A stretch of DNA of 64,000 nucleotides from Diphasiastrum complanatum (GCA_029204225.1 CM055092.1:98896912-98960911), one strand, 5' to 3'; positions 10,761-23,522 are shown, counted from the stretch's first letter. The notes: generated by a model from the sequence alone, not told the origin. Numbers and translations: made by a program.

Positions 10761-11949
10761 CAGCCAGTCTAGTCTATTAACAGACTTTTTCCAGCCAAGA
10801 TGGTGGCTCTTGGATCTTTTATATAGCTAGCTGTCCTAAAAATATCTCTAGCGGCTGTGTCCGGACCACATAAATACCCATTTATAGATTAGTTTATATC
10901 GGCATATCTCGTTTTCTAAGACGCTCCTAATTCGCAGGATATATTAGTTCGATATACTATTGATTAGTACAGTACAAAACTGATACAATCATAGAAAATG
11001 AGCGGGATTCTTTCCATTCACCTGGATAAGTTCTGTGCTTGTACAAGGCATATATTTATCTATATGATGATTCTCTCTGAAGAGCTCATAACATTCTATT
11101 TTATTACCTTTTTGAGCATTAACATGCTGCCCAATTTCTTTTTTTTTTGGAATTAAGGGCTGCATGGAAGGTGAAATTTTCATGACGATCCCACATGAAG
11201 CTACTTGATCTACAATGCATACATAAAGCTACTTGATATTTAATATGACAAATTCCCTGAAATATACTTACGATACCTTTCTGAATTTCTTCTCTCTTGT
11301 AGAATTATATCTTAATTCACTTGAGCTTCAACACAATACATATTCTTGTCTATCGGAAATTAGCTTCAGATCTAGATGTCTTTCTATGTGCCGAAATCTC
11401 AGAAGTTATTATTCCTTCTTTGGATAACTGCAACAAGAAATAATAACTTCTGAGGGCATTGTAGATGAAACAACCTGAACTATTATTCTACCCTAAAGCA
11501 AAATTTGAGGCTTGGCATATCCTTCAAACTCGTTGTGGTTTAGATCCCATACATTCTTATGTGCTGAAGGTTTGAATTCTTATGTGATGGCTATAGTCAC
11601 TTGGATGATGATCATAGCTTGCCTGGAATCCTTTGTTCTTGGAGCTTTTGAGATCATTTAAGTATCTTTCTATGAATCGTGTAGATGCAAATAATTGAGG
11701 ATCAAAAGGAGCATTGCAAGGATTGTTAGCTATATTACGAGGAGTTGCATTACTAATTGCTCGCTACATATACTAGAAATCTTGGTGTATTACACTAAGG
11801 AATGCTCTTTTAATTGACGTAGATGTGATTGAGGTAACTTTTGTCTAACAAATTAAAGGCCAAAAGTAAATTCAAAAAAATTATGTACATCTTTCATGAA
11901 TCCATTAGTTGTTAACTATATGAGCCTGCTCATTAGCTTTTATAGAGAG
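10761..11949. other. 3' flank of the ARD-like gene; no other gene recognised
   Basis: Contains the likely 3'UTR of the ARD-like gene and AT-rich spacer. Short open stretches (10989-11183 minus, 11233-11427 plus) show no family motif. Confidence 0.45.
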
Positions 11950-13870
11950 TAGTGTCTTCAGAGGTTGCTTCTCTATCTCTTATACCTCGCTTACTATCTC
12001 ATAAACCAAGCTTTATTTCAAACACTTGGCTAAGTGCTAGCTTGATCTTTACAATTTTTCCATGACTATCTTTCTTGAACAGTGTCATCAACATATAGTA
12101 TAAAAATTTGATGTTAAATTCATCAATCAAAAATGTGATGTTAAGAAAATGCATTATGCTCACTCACAATGAACTAAAGCCCAAACTAGAAATTTCGAAT
12201 CTAGCATTCAAATATCTTGGGACTTGCTTGAGACCATACAAGTGTTCTTTTGTTTTAAGGCAAACAAGCTTTTTGTTTGAAAACACTTTGAGGTATTTAC
12301 GGTAAAGAATTGCATAAGATAACTTACCATCAAGTGGAGCAAATGGTGGCCTATTTGAAATGAAGTTAAGTGTAATTGATTGTCTCATGCACCTAAAGTG
12401 GGACCTTTAGAACACTCGAAAACTTCTATTTGATCTCTTGTCCATTTCATTTTGTTGAGGAGTCTTTGGGCAAGAAATTTGGCTTTGAATACCATGTGCT
12501 GTCACAAATTTTGATAGAGTCTTTAGAAATTTACTCATATTGCTTAATCTCAATATTTTGATCTTGATGTTGAGTTGGTTCTCCATCATAGATTTAAACT
12601 TGAAGAATGTCTCCTTCACTTGTTCCATGCTCTTAAGTAAGTATATCCATGTATGCCAACTATTGTCATTAATAATCAATGTATCAAATGTGTTGTATAT
12701 ATTTTTGTAGTAAAGATGTGTTGTAAAACACTCTTTTCCTAGAAAAGTGAACATGTGTTGTATAATGTAAAAAAATCAAGAGGTAGACCGGTTAGATTAT
12801 AATTGACCAAATTATGTAAGCATCTAAATTGGATGTCCCAATCTCTTGTGCCACAACTCAATCGAAGACACAATTTGCATAACATTCTTAACTTCTCCAC
12901 GCTTATAAATAGAAGCTTCTAGCTTATAAATCCTACTATGTTTCGTAATATTATGTTTTTCTACTAATTGTGTTTAGCAAAAAGACCTACCTGTCCACCT
13001 TGAATCCCATGATCCATTAGATAACACATAATATTTGAAGATATCATAAGGGAACTCTCATCAACCTTATCAAATGTAAAGTTACCTTGGCTACCGACCT
13101 TTTATTAAAGTCATCTTCCTCTTAAAACATTCACTTGTAAAATGACCAAGCCTTTTCTACTAAAAGAAATTCACCTTTGATTTGTTTTTTTCTACTACTT
13201 GCTTATTGGATCTGAACCTCTGATTCTAACTCCCTATTATCTTGCCCTAGGAACTTATATCTATAGTAAAAAGTTCTCATCATCTTCCTTGATGTTGGAA
13301 GATAATTTATATTGTTGTATTTGTGTTGGCAAGTTGATTCTCCAAGGTAGTAAGTTCTTTTTGGATTGCAGTACTTCAAGAAAAGTATTCATGGCCTCTT
13401 CCATATCCATCGGGGAGAATTTGAACAAGTTTTCCTTCCTTGATTGTAGTTCCAATGTCTTCAAGCTCTCCATTGGATGCCTAACCATCAGAGGCGTTGA
13501 TTAACTCATCTTCGAATTGATAGCTTTCGTTAACTTGATTCCTTAATGTCAACATCCTTGAGATATTATTGGCTTCATATATCCCTTGAAATATGTCCCA
13601 AGTCTCATTTGCTATATTGACTCTTTTGACCTCCTTGAGGAGCTCATTAAACACATTCATCTAGATGATGTGTCGAGCAAGTTTTGCCATCTTGTCAAAC
13701 TTGGTTCATTTTTCTATTTGTCGAGGCTAGTGCTCCACTCCACTCCAAGCATATCATAATGTCCATCACAATTTGAAGAGAGTAACAATGATTCCATCCT
13801 AATCTTCCAAATTGTCCAAATAGGATGGTTCATTGTTTGTAAGGAACAACGAATCTTGATGGTCATTTTA
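11950..13870 (-). mobile_element. copia fragment with gag, integrase and RT pieces
   Basis: Reading the minus strand from right to left: gag near 13500-13860 (KLARHII, NELLKEVKR, MLTLRNQV), a decayed zinc knuckle at about 13120-13165 (SRKGLGHFTSEC), a pre-integrase WHKRLGHP motif near 12840, integrase core pieces at 12407-12754 (WHTWIYLLKS, CPKTPQQNEMDKRSNRS, where the family has GVAERKNR), then RT at 12164-12388 (EHLYGLKQVPRYL) and YMLMT near 12090 in place of YVDD. Many stops and frameshifts. No LTRs recognised. It belongs to the same broad lineage as the elements at 38817 and 43626. Confidence 0.8.
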
Positions 13871-14060
13871 TTAAGTTTTTATAGTTGACACATAGACCAC
13901 TATCTTTCTTGCCGACTAATAACATGAGCCCCCCAAAGGGGATTTGTTGGGTCAAATATGGCCCATGCAACAATACTCCTATAGTGGTCTAGCAATCTCA
14001 TTGTCTTCTTTTGGGCTCATCCTGCAAGGGAAAAGTGATTCATGAGCATTGTTGAAAAGG
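13870..14060 (-). pseudogene. gypsy RT N-terminal fragment
   Basis: The minus strand gives PNKSPFGGLMLLVGKKDSG and LCVNYKNL, which match the start of the gypsy RT domain (SPxGAPVLFVKKKDG, CVDYRALN). It abuts the copia gag fragment on its left, so one element is inserted into or truncated by the other. Confidence 0.65.
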
Positions 14061-15419
14061 ACATACAACTCTCAAACAACAGCTCAAAAAATACATCATG
14101 ATATTTTGTCTTAAATCTTTTAAATTCTTTGCCTTCAGGAATATTTTTCAGATTAACATCTGTAAAAGCAATTCTTTAGGATTAGGCGATACATCAATAT
14201 TAAAATTTTGAGTAACAAAAGCATACATATAACATTCATCTTTTAGAAAACATAAATACGATTGATAGTCAAAATCTCATTAAAGTTGACTCACCTCATG
14301 AGCAGTTAAAAAAGGTAGGCATAACAGAGCGCCTTCAAGATTCAAACCTCCTTTCACCACCATCAAGAGTGCTATGTGTGATTAATGTTAGTTCGTGGTA
14401 GAGTTAGAGTGGGTTAGTGTTAGTTTCTATTAGAAGGCAACTAAGTAAGCAACTAATCATAGTTAGAAATCCTATCCTTGTGGTTCTAACCCCTTTTTGA
14501 TAGGCAAAAGGCTACTCACAGCCTATTGCTACACCCTTCTAAAATCAAAAAACTTCTCATTAACCTTCGCCATAACTCCTATAGCTAGATCTCACAAACG
14601 AGTTAGTGAGAGTACTTTACAGTTTAAGACCCTCTACAAGAGTTCCCAAGTCCCAAAAAGAGCCGAAATGAAGCCAGAACCCTTGCAGACAATATTTTTT
14701 CAAGTCTGTGTGCAACTAACTCTCGCCGGACCTCTTGTAGCTAAATTTCACTGAGATAAGCTCACACACAAGTCTGCAAGAGTTCATCTTTGTCCAATAA
14801 GCTGTAAAATGGTTCCAAGTGCTGAAAAAAGTAGAAAATCATCTAAAAAAGAGAACCCCCACACAAGTAACACTCGTTGCAAGGTCCAATAAGTTCAAAA
14901 AGACTTTTTTCATTAGTGATCAAGTTTGCGAGAGTTAGTATTAAGTATTGATAAGTTTGTAAGCTAAAAAGTGCCCAAAAAATTCATCAAACATCAATAA
15001 ATTTTAGATCTATGAGAGTTAACCTTCGCCACCTTCTACAGAGCCAGATCTAAATTCAATTAAGAGGGTGAAAGTTAGTTTCCAGCGATCATCAGAGTTT
15101 TTTACTATAATATAGTGCAAAGAACTCTCGCATATCCAACCTTGCATGTCATTGAGTAACCTTGGTAGATAGGATCAATAGCAAGATCTGACTCAGATCT
15201 ATCTACTATGAAAATTTCATGCTAATCAAAGAAATGATCAACGAGAAATCAAGGGAAAACCATTGGAAAGAGGCTAAAATCGTACTAATAGCCATCAAAA
15301 CTGATCAGAATCTTACATATCCAGGTTTGCTTTCCCTGCATCCATCAAGATCCAATAACCAATATCCAGTAACCCTGGACTTCTCTGACGAATGAATCTG
15401 AGATCAAGATGACTAGTAC
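14061..15419. other. No recognised gene; retrotransposon-like leader or LTR debris
   Basis: Contains the repeated short text CTCTCGC/CTTCGCC with pieces such as GCGAGAGTTAGT, and resembles LTR or untranslated leader sequence before the gag fragment at 15420. No TG/CA-bounded LTR pair could be defined. Confidence 0.35.
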
Positions 15420-16110
15420 CCAGAAAAGTAGGAAATCAAGTACCAAACTTTCCCCGAGTAGCAGCCGCACAGATTGAACCAGAAGTAGGACCAACAGTAA
15501 TGGACCCAATACATCAACCCATACCGATTGTATCCTTGCAAGTAGTTTGGAGGTCACCTTGTCTCGAAATGCCAACATACGATGGGGATCAACAAATCTT
15601 ATCAAGTTCCTCCAGATCTACAAACAAGCGTGCGAGATCTATGGCGAACAGACTCATGAGAAAAAATTAAAGTTGTTCCCTATGTTATTAGTAGCTGCAA
15701 CCCAAGATAGGTTCTTCAACCAATCAGTCGAATAAAAGTCCACTTGTGAAGGGGTTAAAGTGGCTCTCATCACCCGCTTTAACCCAAGAAAGTTCCTAGA
15801 AGACCCGTTTCTCTTGTTAAGCAAAATTAAAATGGGAAAACGAGAAAGGGTACGGGTTTATATTGAACGGGTCAAACATTTATGATCCGAATGTAACACG
15901 ACCCAAACTCCTAGTCATGTGGTGATTATGTGGTTCCTCACTGGGTAAGCATGGGTTGCCACGAAGCATCCGAAGAGTGCTTAAATGCGGAAAATAGTAT
16001 GCTTCATTGCCGGAAGTCATGGAACATGCTACCAGAGAAGAAGATGAAGGCTCAGATGATGATTCAACCCATAAATATCCAACAATTCATCTTCAGGCTC
16101 ATTGGGCTAT
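15420..16110 (+). pseudogene. gypsy gag fragment
   Basis: Shows the plant gypsy gag layout: NLIKFLQIYKQACEIYG, LKLFPMLLVAATQDRFFNQS (usual W in DWFF replaced), then ALITRFNPRKFLEDPFLL and SKIKMGKRERVRVYIERVK. Stops interrupt it after 15735 and again near 15885. The same gag type occurs at 32847-33720 (plus) and 52933-53615 (minus), so three relatives of one gypsy lineage are present. Confidence 0.8.
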
Positions 16111-16360
16111 GTGCTTACGCACGCAGGATGTCACGGCCCTCACAACTTATTTTCTACTTCTGGCTATTTTATTTATGTACACGGTATTAATACCCACAAC
16201 ACCAAGTGTATAAGATCAAGAGGAGAGGAATATCCACTACAAGAGGACGGGCGATTTCCAAGGCTTTTTTTGAGCATTTCTTTGAAAGATAGTTTTTAAA
16301 ATGAGTCGCGGGGGGAGCGGAATGCTCAAGCCTCGGGTCTAGTGTTTGGCCTCGGAATAA

Positions 16361-16560
16361 TCCTACCAAATTTAAACTTGATTTTGAAACATTTATAGAG
16401 AGGGATATAGAGAGGGTTATAAATTCTCCAGAGGGCCTCGGAACATACATCGAAATATTGAAGCTAACTTGAGGGGTATACCGAGGCTGGCGTTGGTATA
16501 AGCCTACCAAATTTGAACTTATTTTTGAGACATTTATAGAGAGGGTTATAAAGAGGGCCT
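16361..16560. repeat. imperfect tandem duplication, about 142 bp apart
   Basis: CCTACCAAATTTAAACTTGA followed by ACATTTATAGAGAGGG near 16361 recurs near 16503 with a few changes. It lies in a region without recognised genes (16111-17029). Confidence 0.6.
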
Positions 16561-17029
16561 GGGTGGCCAGGCAGTCCATGACACTCTTCTAATCGAGGGT
16601 AATACCGAGACCTAGGAGAAAAAGACCCCGCGGTGTAACCCACGATATAAAATAGAATGTGAATCGATCTCACTTTTGGAATTTGTTACCTATCAACACA
16701 TTGAATTCCATTTTCTATCAACTTTGGTTGTCATATGCACACGTGAATAAAGAAATTTATGTATCACGAAAAAATGATGATCACAAATTGTGTACTCACA
16801 TCCATCGACTTCTTGTTCGATGTCAACTAGTCAATTAATAAAGTGTAATTGTATCTACAAGGAATGTGATTAATGTTACAATGAATTGAAATGCATCATA
16901 CTGTCTCACTCATTCATTTGGTGGTTCATCGTTATCATTCATCGTATCATCATGCGACAAATCCGCCAAACCAAATGAGTCTATCTCTAATTCTATCCAA
17001 AAATCTTCTATAGATTCATCATTAATAAG

Positions 17030-18380
17030 CTAATCTTCAAAAGCTAATGGCGATGGTGATGACGAGTGAGATTGGGAAGGTGTGTCATGTGTCGTAGAAC
17101 CATTTGATGATGATGCATCACGCTCAACATCATCATTAGCTTGTGAAGCTTGGACATGATCATCCTCCGAAATGGTGTCATTGAATTCGTCATCACGATC
17201 TTGTTCATGACATGCATCAACTAGCAGCGCCATGTCCTCCACGACATCTCTATCATCAAATATTCTTTTACTTCAAGGAGAGACTTGAATCACATACCAC
17301 CATCTGGGATTCGAACGATCCGGGTGAAAGACCGCCTGTAATTGATAGATATTACCATAAATGTTGACTCGTAAAAGTACCCATAGCTATTTTATAGTTG
17401 CTTGCGTATTACTATACACAATATACATTTTTTGCAGTACATTGAAAATCGATTGTTTGACAACAAAAGAGCATAGACATCTTGAAGACATAGAAGAAAT
17501 GTACCTGCTCACATTGTTGAGGAAAAACAAATGTGTCGCTTTGATCTATCCAAAGCTTGGTGGAGTCAATGGCAAAATAACCACTCTCATCTTTCCTAAC
17601 AGTTGCATTGGGACCATTGCAAATAACTTTGAACCATTTGACATCAAATATGAAAAAGCTAAATTGCCTAAATCCAACTTCAAGGATGTCATTGATTGTC
17701 CCACATTAATCAAGAGAAGAGAGTAAATTGGTGTCCACCTCCATGCTTGCTCAACTCTCTTGGGTAAAATTTGCCATGACTCAACAATCGTAAGTGTTTT
17801 TATTTTTGTCAATGCACTCCATATGAAAGTGTCGTCCATGCCTCCACAGTGCATTGTATTTTTTGTATTGAACAAAATGGAGCAAAATGTGTTAGGATAC
17901 AACAAACATGTACAAAGTTGCACATATTAATAAACACGTGAATGTTGATCATCATAGTTTACATGTAGATCGCACCCCCTTGTATATTTTCTCTCTCTCT
18001 CTATTACTTCCTGGTTGTTTGCTGAGGCTTATCTAAGTGCATCATGCAGCCAATCAAGCGTCATGTCCTTGGGTAGAAGGGTATGGTTGTCTTCTATGCC
18101 CTCTCTTGAAAGTGGCTCAAGCAGTTTGTCTACGAGCCTTGGCCTCTTCGTATAGCGAAATCCACTTTTGTATTTCCTCACTATTAAGAATGCAAAACTC
18201 ATTTACCTTCTCCCTGAAGGACTCACTCATTCTCATGATCGCTCCTTTTCCTTGAGAAATCTCCCCAACAACACGCTCATCATCTTTCTTATCCCAAAGA
18301 CGAGGAATAGAAGGATTGCTATGAGCAAGGAACTCCGTGATGTAAACCATGGAATCTTGCACTAGCCATTCTTCTGCCAT
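17030..18380 (-). pseudogene. CACTA (En/Spm) transposase C-terminal part: DUF4218 end and DUF4216
   Basis: The first block (18117-18380) reads AEEWLVQDSMVYITEFL and NEFCILNSEEIQKWISLYEE, matching the region after the DUF4218 domain of TNP2-type proteins. The second (about 17400-17720) reads FDVKWFKVICNGPNATVRKD and FVFPQQCEQV, a DUF4216 pattern. After an intron ending at a TTACAG acceptor (exon from about 17334) it continues FHPDRSNPRWWYVIQVSP, then an acidic tail (17030-17242). Frame breaks are present and the TNP2 core is absent here. It parallels 60323-62745 but is clearly diverged from it. Confidence 0.75.
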
Positions 18381-20058
18381 GCTACCCTCATGTCACAATA
18401 TACCAACACGAAATTGCTATATTTATGTGGTATTTAGATCGTTCCCCAAGGAGATAGCTCTTAAAAGATGTTAAGTTGATACTTTATTGACTTATTTCAA
18501 ATGAAATTGGTTCAAATGAGAATCTGGTTGTCATTAGACATTTTGTAAGCAGCCAATACCACTTTTAGAAAAGGGTTTAGAGAAATGAGTGCTAAACAAT
18601 AGTCTTCCTCTATCAAACCGAATGTAAAGTGTTCTGCAAATGAAATTTTATGAGAGTAGCTCGAAGGAATTACACCCTGACTGATTAAGTTGTCATCAAG
18701 GATCTGTGATATGTTCGATGCTAGTGCGTACGAACAGACAAAATGTTAATCTTATTCTTGAACCACTATGTTCTAGGTAGAAGTCCTCAACAACCAAAGT
18801 CCAATTACAGTTAAAGAACTCAATTAATTCGTGAATATGTTAGAAACATTTATCTTCTTTACTAACATGAATACAGATCAATATCTCAGTCCCTCAATCA
18901 GGGACTACCATTTCACAACATACATATTTTTCTATCAGCAACTGTGGAAAACTGCACCAAGGGTTACTCGAATGCCGAACACAAAGTATTAGCTCATACG
19001 GGCAAAGCAACTTTAAGATAGTTCTTTAGATCAACTTTACAAATACACAACAAACGACTGCAATGGAAGAAAGTATTGTCTGACCAAAGAATGATTGAAG
19101 TTCTGTGTACGAGATTGCTTGTAGACTAGAAATCACTCACACTCAGCAGTGCATCGAATATAAATTAGAAAGAGTAACCTTCGTCGCTCTATTCATTTCT
19201 CCAATCTCAAACATACAATTACTCTCTCTCTCTCTCTCTCGGTAATGTGAGAATGAAGAGTGTCTAGTTTTATAACCTATGGAACAAACAAACACACCTC
19301 TAGGAATTCCTGGTGCGTTGCTTCATTTACAAATTCTAATTATCATATAAGTTACAAGTACAAATAAATTGCACAGTTGATGATTCGCTTCGTATCCAAG
19401 TGTCGTTTCATTTTAGGAGTTTTGACTTTAACTAAAAGGTATGTCCTTAACAATTATACTTGAAACAATGGTATAGACCTCTTCGAAATATATAGTTGTC
19501 CAGCACATATCCTCATTCCTAAGGCACAAATTGTCATTTTCTATTAAGCATACAAATATGCGGTATCACAGATCCCCCTCCTTAAATGTGAAACATCCTC
19601 GTGAACATATATTCTTTGTTTTGAGATTTTTCTATTTCTTAGAAAAGAATAATTTCGTGTCGAGGATTTTCATTAGGTCAGATGTAGAGATATTTCTTCA
19701 TTCGTTGTTTGGAAAATGGTCATTTGACATTTCAGAATCAAATATTGATTCAAAATATATTTCGGCGACATAAAATAAGCATCATCACATACAAAACTCT
19801 GCATCAAATAATCTACAACACAATATAGAAGAAAAACCTTCATGTATTAAGCTCTTCATGTTGTATCCAAGTGTCGTTTCATGTTGACTTGAGCAACAAT
19901 ACATCTTCTTTTGCTCTGGTGTAACTCCCGATAGGTAAGTTGACGGAAGGCGACAATCTTACAAGAAGTAGAGAGACATCGAACAATTCTTATACTAACC
20001 AAAAATCTTCTTCAGAATCTTTACTAAGTACAAACTGTTTGAATAAAGTAGAGGAGAA
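18381..20058. other. No recognised gene; short CT tract
   Basis: AT-rich spacer. A (CT)n microsatellite of about 20 bases lies near 19221-19240. GTATCCAAGTGTCGTTTCAT occurs twice (about 19393 and 19863), a small direct repeat. No coding motif recognised. Confidence 0.45.
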
Positions 20059-20673
20059 CTAAATATATTTACACTTGACAAATAAACTTTGAACATAAAA
20101 TAAAACTTTCCCTGCAAATGTGCCAAACGGGCAAAAATTATATGTACAAAATGTTCTATATTCGCAGGATTTAAATCTGTCTTGCAAATTATGTTTTATC
20201 TCGGCTAAATAACTGAAAAAATTCCTCTCCCAAGCGGTGTAGATACTATACAGCTCCGGATATGCCATGTTAATATCCAACAACAGACCTGCATCATCAA
20301 ATTCTTCGATATTTGCTCGGCCTTCTAGTGAAAACAACTTGAACTATGCATGCTTCCTCCAAAACTTTTGCTTCGAGTCGTTATGCCGCAAAAATTGGTA
20401 CTCCTTGATTTGGATGTACTCCAGCGCATACAAAAATGTTGACCCTATGTACAATTTGACTGATCCAAAGGGAATAACTTTGAACTTACCCTGGATTATG
20501 GCCCAGCATAGACATCCTTTATGTCCTATGCTTAACTGGTCCCACAAAAGAAGTCCTCTTTGTTCCATTCTGATTGCTAGTCGTCGAATGCCAAACCTAT
20601 TAAGGCTGGTAGCATCAAATAATCCATATGCCACTGTAACTCCACATTGAAATGGCATGGACTCCATTTCCAA
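20059..20673 (-). pseudogene. unrecognised coding-like remnant
   Basis: Two minus-strand blocks lie end to end: 20344-20673, with FQCGVTVAYGLFDATSLNRF and LSIGHKGCLCWAIIQG, then after one TAG the frame continues with FSLEGRANIEEFDDAGLLLD (20059-20337). The composition is protein-like (hydrophobic alternation, few rare residues). It follows the coiled-coil block in the same direction, so both may come from one gene. I do not recognise the family. It could be an unusual retrotransposon gag-like region or a captured host gene. Confidence 0.4.
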
Positions 20674-20679
20674 AATCTT

Positions 20680-21338
20680 TTAGAAAAAACTTGAAACCAT
20701 TTCGCTCATACCTTCGACTGATTTCTCTTCTATCGCTTTGGATTAGGCTGTGCTTCTGCGATGTCCTACCTGTGGATATCTGCAGTGAGCTTATGGTCTT
20801 CGAGCTGTTCTTTGAAGTCTTGTACTTCCTTTTGTAGATCAGAAATTTTTACACACGCCTCAACAGCATACTTTAGGTGATCTGCTACCCGTGTACATGT
20901 TCGGGTTCCTTGGAGTTGCTTAGTCAATTCTTCGATCTTCTCCAAGGCCTGCGAATACTCTTCGTGTGCATCTGGCTTGGAGCAAGTAGTCGATTCGGCT
21001 GACAGCTCAGCAAGTTCCTCCTCGACAAGTGCTTTGTTGTTTTCAAGCGGAATAAGATACTCGACTCAAAAATTCTCCAGCATTTGGTCGTAAAGAGACT
21101 GCAGCTTCAAAGAATCTATCTAGGTTACACTAGAGCTATTGCATAGCTACAAGGCAGTTTCAGCCTTTATTCGCTTTAAGCCTTCATCATGAAGTTTGGT
21201 CTGTAGAGACACTTTTTTTGCCCTGACCTTATGAATTCGGTTGTCAACAAATCAAAATGCTTATGCAATTCTGCAGATTTGGCTTGGAGCGCCTTATTAT
21301 TATCCTCAAAAATTTGGGCTTCCTCGTTCGACTTTTGG
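20680..21338 (-). pseudogene. coiled-coil protein remnant joined to gypsy RNase H
   Basis: The minus-strand translation is rich in Glu, Leu, Lys and Gln with heptad-like spacing: SNEEAQIFEDNNKALQAKSA, ENNKALVEEELAELSAES, EKIEELTKQLQ, KISDLQKEVQDFKEQLED. It has at least three stops. It begins exactly where the gypsy RNase H similarity stops at 21338, which is also the point matching window position 1. The homologous left part of copy 1 lies outside the window. The family is unknown to me. Confidence 0.5.
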
Positions 21339-21659
21339 AGCAATCAGCCCAGTGAGCAATCTCACTCATTCAAAATTCAAAATTTCTTTACTGTAAAAAT
21401 CATTCCAAGTGCTTCTCTTTTTGTTGCCGAATAATTTTTCTTTGAGGAGCTAAGTTGGCGATTTGCATAGTGTATTGGATGGTCTTTCTTCTATTCATCC
21501 TTCTGGCTCAAACAAACACCAATACCAGATGCTGACACATCAACATAACAATGAAATAGTTTTGTCCGTAGCTAGGAGGTCTCAGAATTGGAGCATCAGT
21601 TCTTTGAATGCTCTCTGTTGTGATGTCGTCCAAATATAAGCAACTTGCTTCTTAAGTAA

Positions 21660-22106
21660 CTACGTTAAAATAGTAGCAATATAGGCATGATTCTGGATAA
21701 ATCTTTGATAATAACCCACATGTCCTAGGAAACCCCTTAGTTCACTTAGATTCTTTGGTATCAACAGATTCTTGATAACTTTGACTTTATCTTTGTCGAC
21801 TTCAATACCTCTGCTGGATATTCTATGACCCAGAAAAAGTATACCTTCTCTCAGACCGAAAAAACAAGTATCTCGACATCTTTGCAATGTAAGCTTCAGT
21901 TTCTGTTTATGAGTCTTAATATTACTGTAAACACATAAATCATTAATGAAAATTTTGAAAAATGTTCTTAGAAAAGTAGAAAAAATCAGCATCGTAATTC
22001 TATGGAAAGTAACTGGTGCATTGCAAAGACCGAAGGGAATTTTACTGTAGGCATAAGTGCCCCAATCAGTAGTAAAAGTAGTCTTTGGTCGATCCTCCTT
22101 CCTCAC
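21660..22106 (-). pseudogene. gypsy RT (copy 2)
   Basis: An open 148-codon frame with KTTFTTDWGTYAYSKIPFGL, CNAPVTFHRI, GHRISSRGIEVDKDKVK and LRGFLGHVGYYQRF. The catalytic box is FIND instead of YxDD, as in copy 1. RNase H follows at about 21370-21650 in other frames (NYSATKREALGM, PIHYANRQLSS). The start methionine is only the first ATG in a broken frame, not a real initiation site. Confidence 0.8.
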
Positions 22107-22409
22107 TCCAATCTGACTTGATTATAACCAGAGAAGCCATAACAGAAACTGTAACGTTCTTGGTCACCGACTTGGTCTAAAATAGATTTTGTGAAAGGAC
22201 AATGGATGGTGATCTTTCTTTGTAGCATCATTCAGCTTCCGAAAATCCTAGCAAATCCGAATCTTGCTAGACTTCTTCTTTGGAACTACAACAATAGGTA
22301 ATACCCATTCACTACTTAAGACAGGATAGATAATATCTACCTTAAGATGCTTGTTGAGTTCATCCTTTACCATTAAAGAGTACTTTGGATTAAGACGATA
22401 CTGTCTCTC

Positions 22410-22682
22410 TCAAACAGGAAGTACATCTTCTTTAAGATCAATACTGTGCTCACCAAATTCTGGAGATATTCCTTTCAAATCATCGAGCGACCAAGAAAAT
22501 ACATCTTGGTACTCTCTCAATAGTTCAGTAAATTCTGCTAACCTAGTCTCTCCAAGGGACTTCGAAACATGCACATATTTTCTAGGTTCAAGTTCGATTA
22601 GCTCTGTAGAATCAGATAGAATTATACTTTCCGTCGTACTAGCCTGGATATGGCCATGAATCTCACGTATAGCTAACTTCAC
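22410..22682 (-). pseudogene. gypsy pol linker (copy 2)
   Basis: Same 90-codon block as at 1072-1344, with LLREYQDVFSWSLDDLKGIS. This copy keeps the family-typical Trp in DVFSWS, where copy 1 has Arg. Confidence 0.7.
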
Positions 22683-22715
22683 AGATTTATTCTTATTGTC
22701 AAATGATTTTTATCA

Positions 22716-23453
22716 TCAAATTCTTGCTTTGGTCGAAGATTTCTGTTTCGAGGACTTCCTTCGTTCCTTTGAAGGTACTTTTGTGTCATATTTCGAGGAG
22801 CTTTTGCTTCTTGTAGTCATTTTAAATAATTTGTTGACATCACCAGGCCAAGATTGGTCAACTGGCTTTGACTGTTTAGCTTCAATGACATCAACCTTCT
22901 GCACAACAACATCAACCGAAGATTTTAGTTTCGTATCAGCAGTAGCAGCAGTAGTAGCAATATATTGGTACTTTGGACGCAGCTTCAACGGTTGTGGACA
23001 GTCCAAATACTTGTGGCCTGGCTTCTTATAGTTTGAATACAAAGGAATAAATCCGATCGGTTTTCGCGGCCACGGACAATCCGGCGAAAAGTGTCCAGGT
23101 TCACCACAATTGTAACAGTTTCCCGAAACTGGTTTATTCAAACTAGAAGGACTAAAAAATTCTGGTGGGTTGTGTCTCTTTGGTGCAAACTTTGGTTTGC
23201 CTTGTTGGAATGGTACTACAGTACCTTGAACATAATTGGCAATTGCATCATCTTGATATATAAAAAAGACTTTCTGAGAAGGATCTTTGACATATTTCAC
23301 CTTCACATATCTACACTCTTCTTTAGAATGTCTAGATGTACCACACTTCGTACACCAAAGTGCTGAGTTCAAAGAAGAAGCTTTCAATCTCTTGTTTGCA
23401 ATTTCTGAAATCTGAACTTTTAGATCGTTAAATTTCCTATTAAGGTCAGCCAT
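22716..23453 (-). pseudogene. gypsy gag zinc-knuckle region (copy 2)
   Basis: An open 245-codon frame. Zinc knuckles: CTKCGTSRHSKEEC (residues 34-47), CYNCGEPGHFSPDC (about 112-125), and a third that has lost two Cys (YSNYKKPGHKYLDC). A Lys/Ser-rich tail with MTTRSKSSSKYD follows. Three knuckles in tandem is more than the usual one or two. It shows the state of this region before the 14-bp deletion seen in copy 1. Confidence 0.8.
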
Positions 23454-23522
23454 GTTACTTTTTCAAAGCTTTTCAACTTTAGAAGTTGAAGACTTATCCT
23501 CATGGTTTTTACCATCTTCTTT

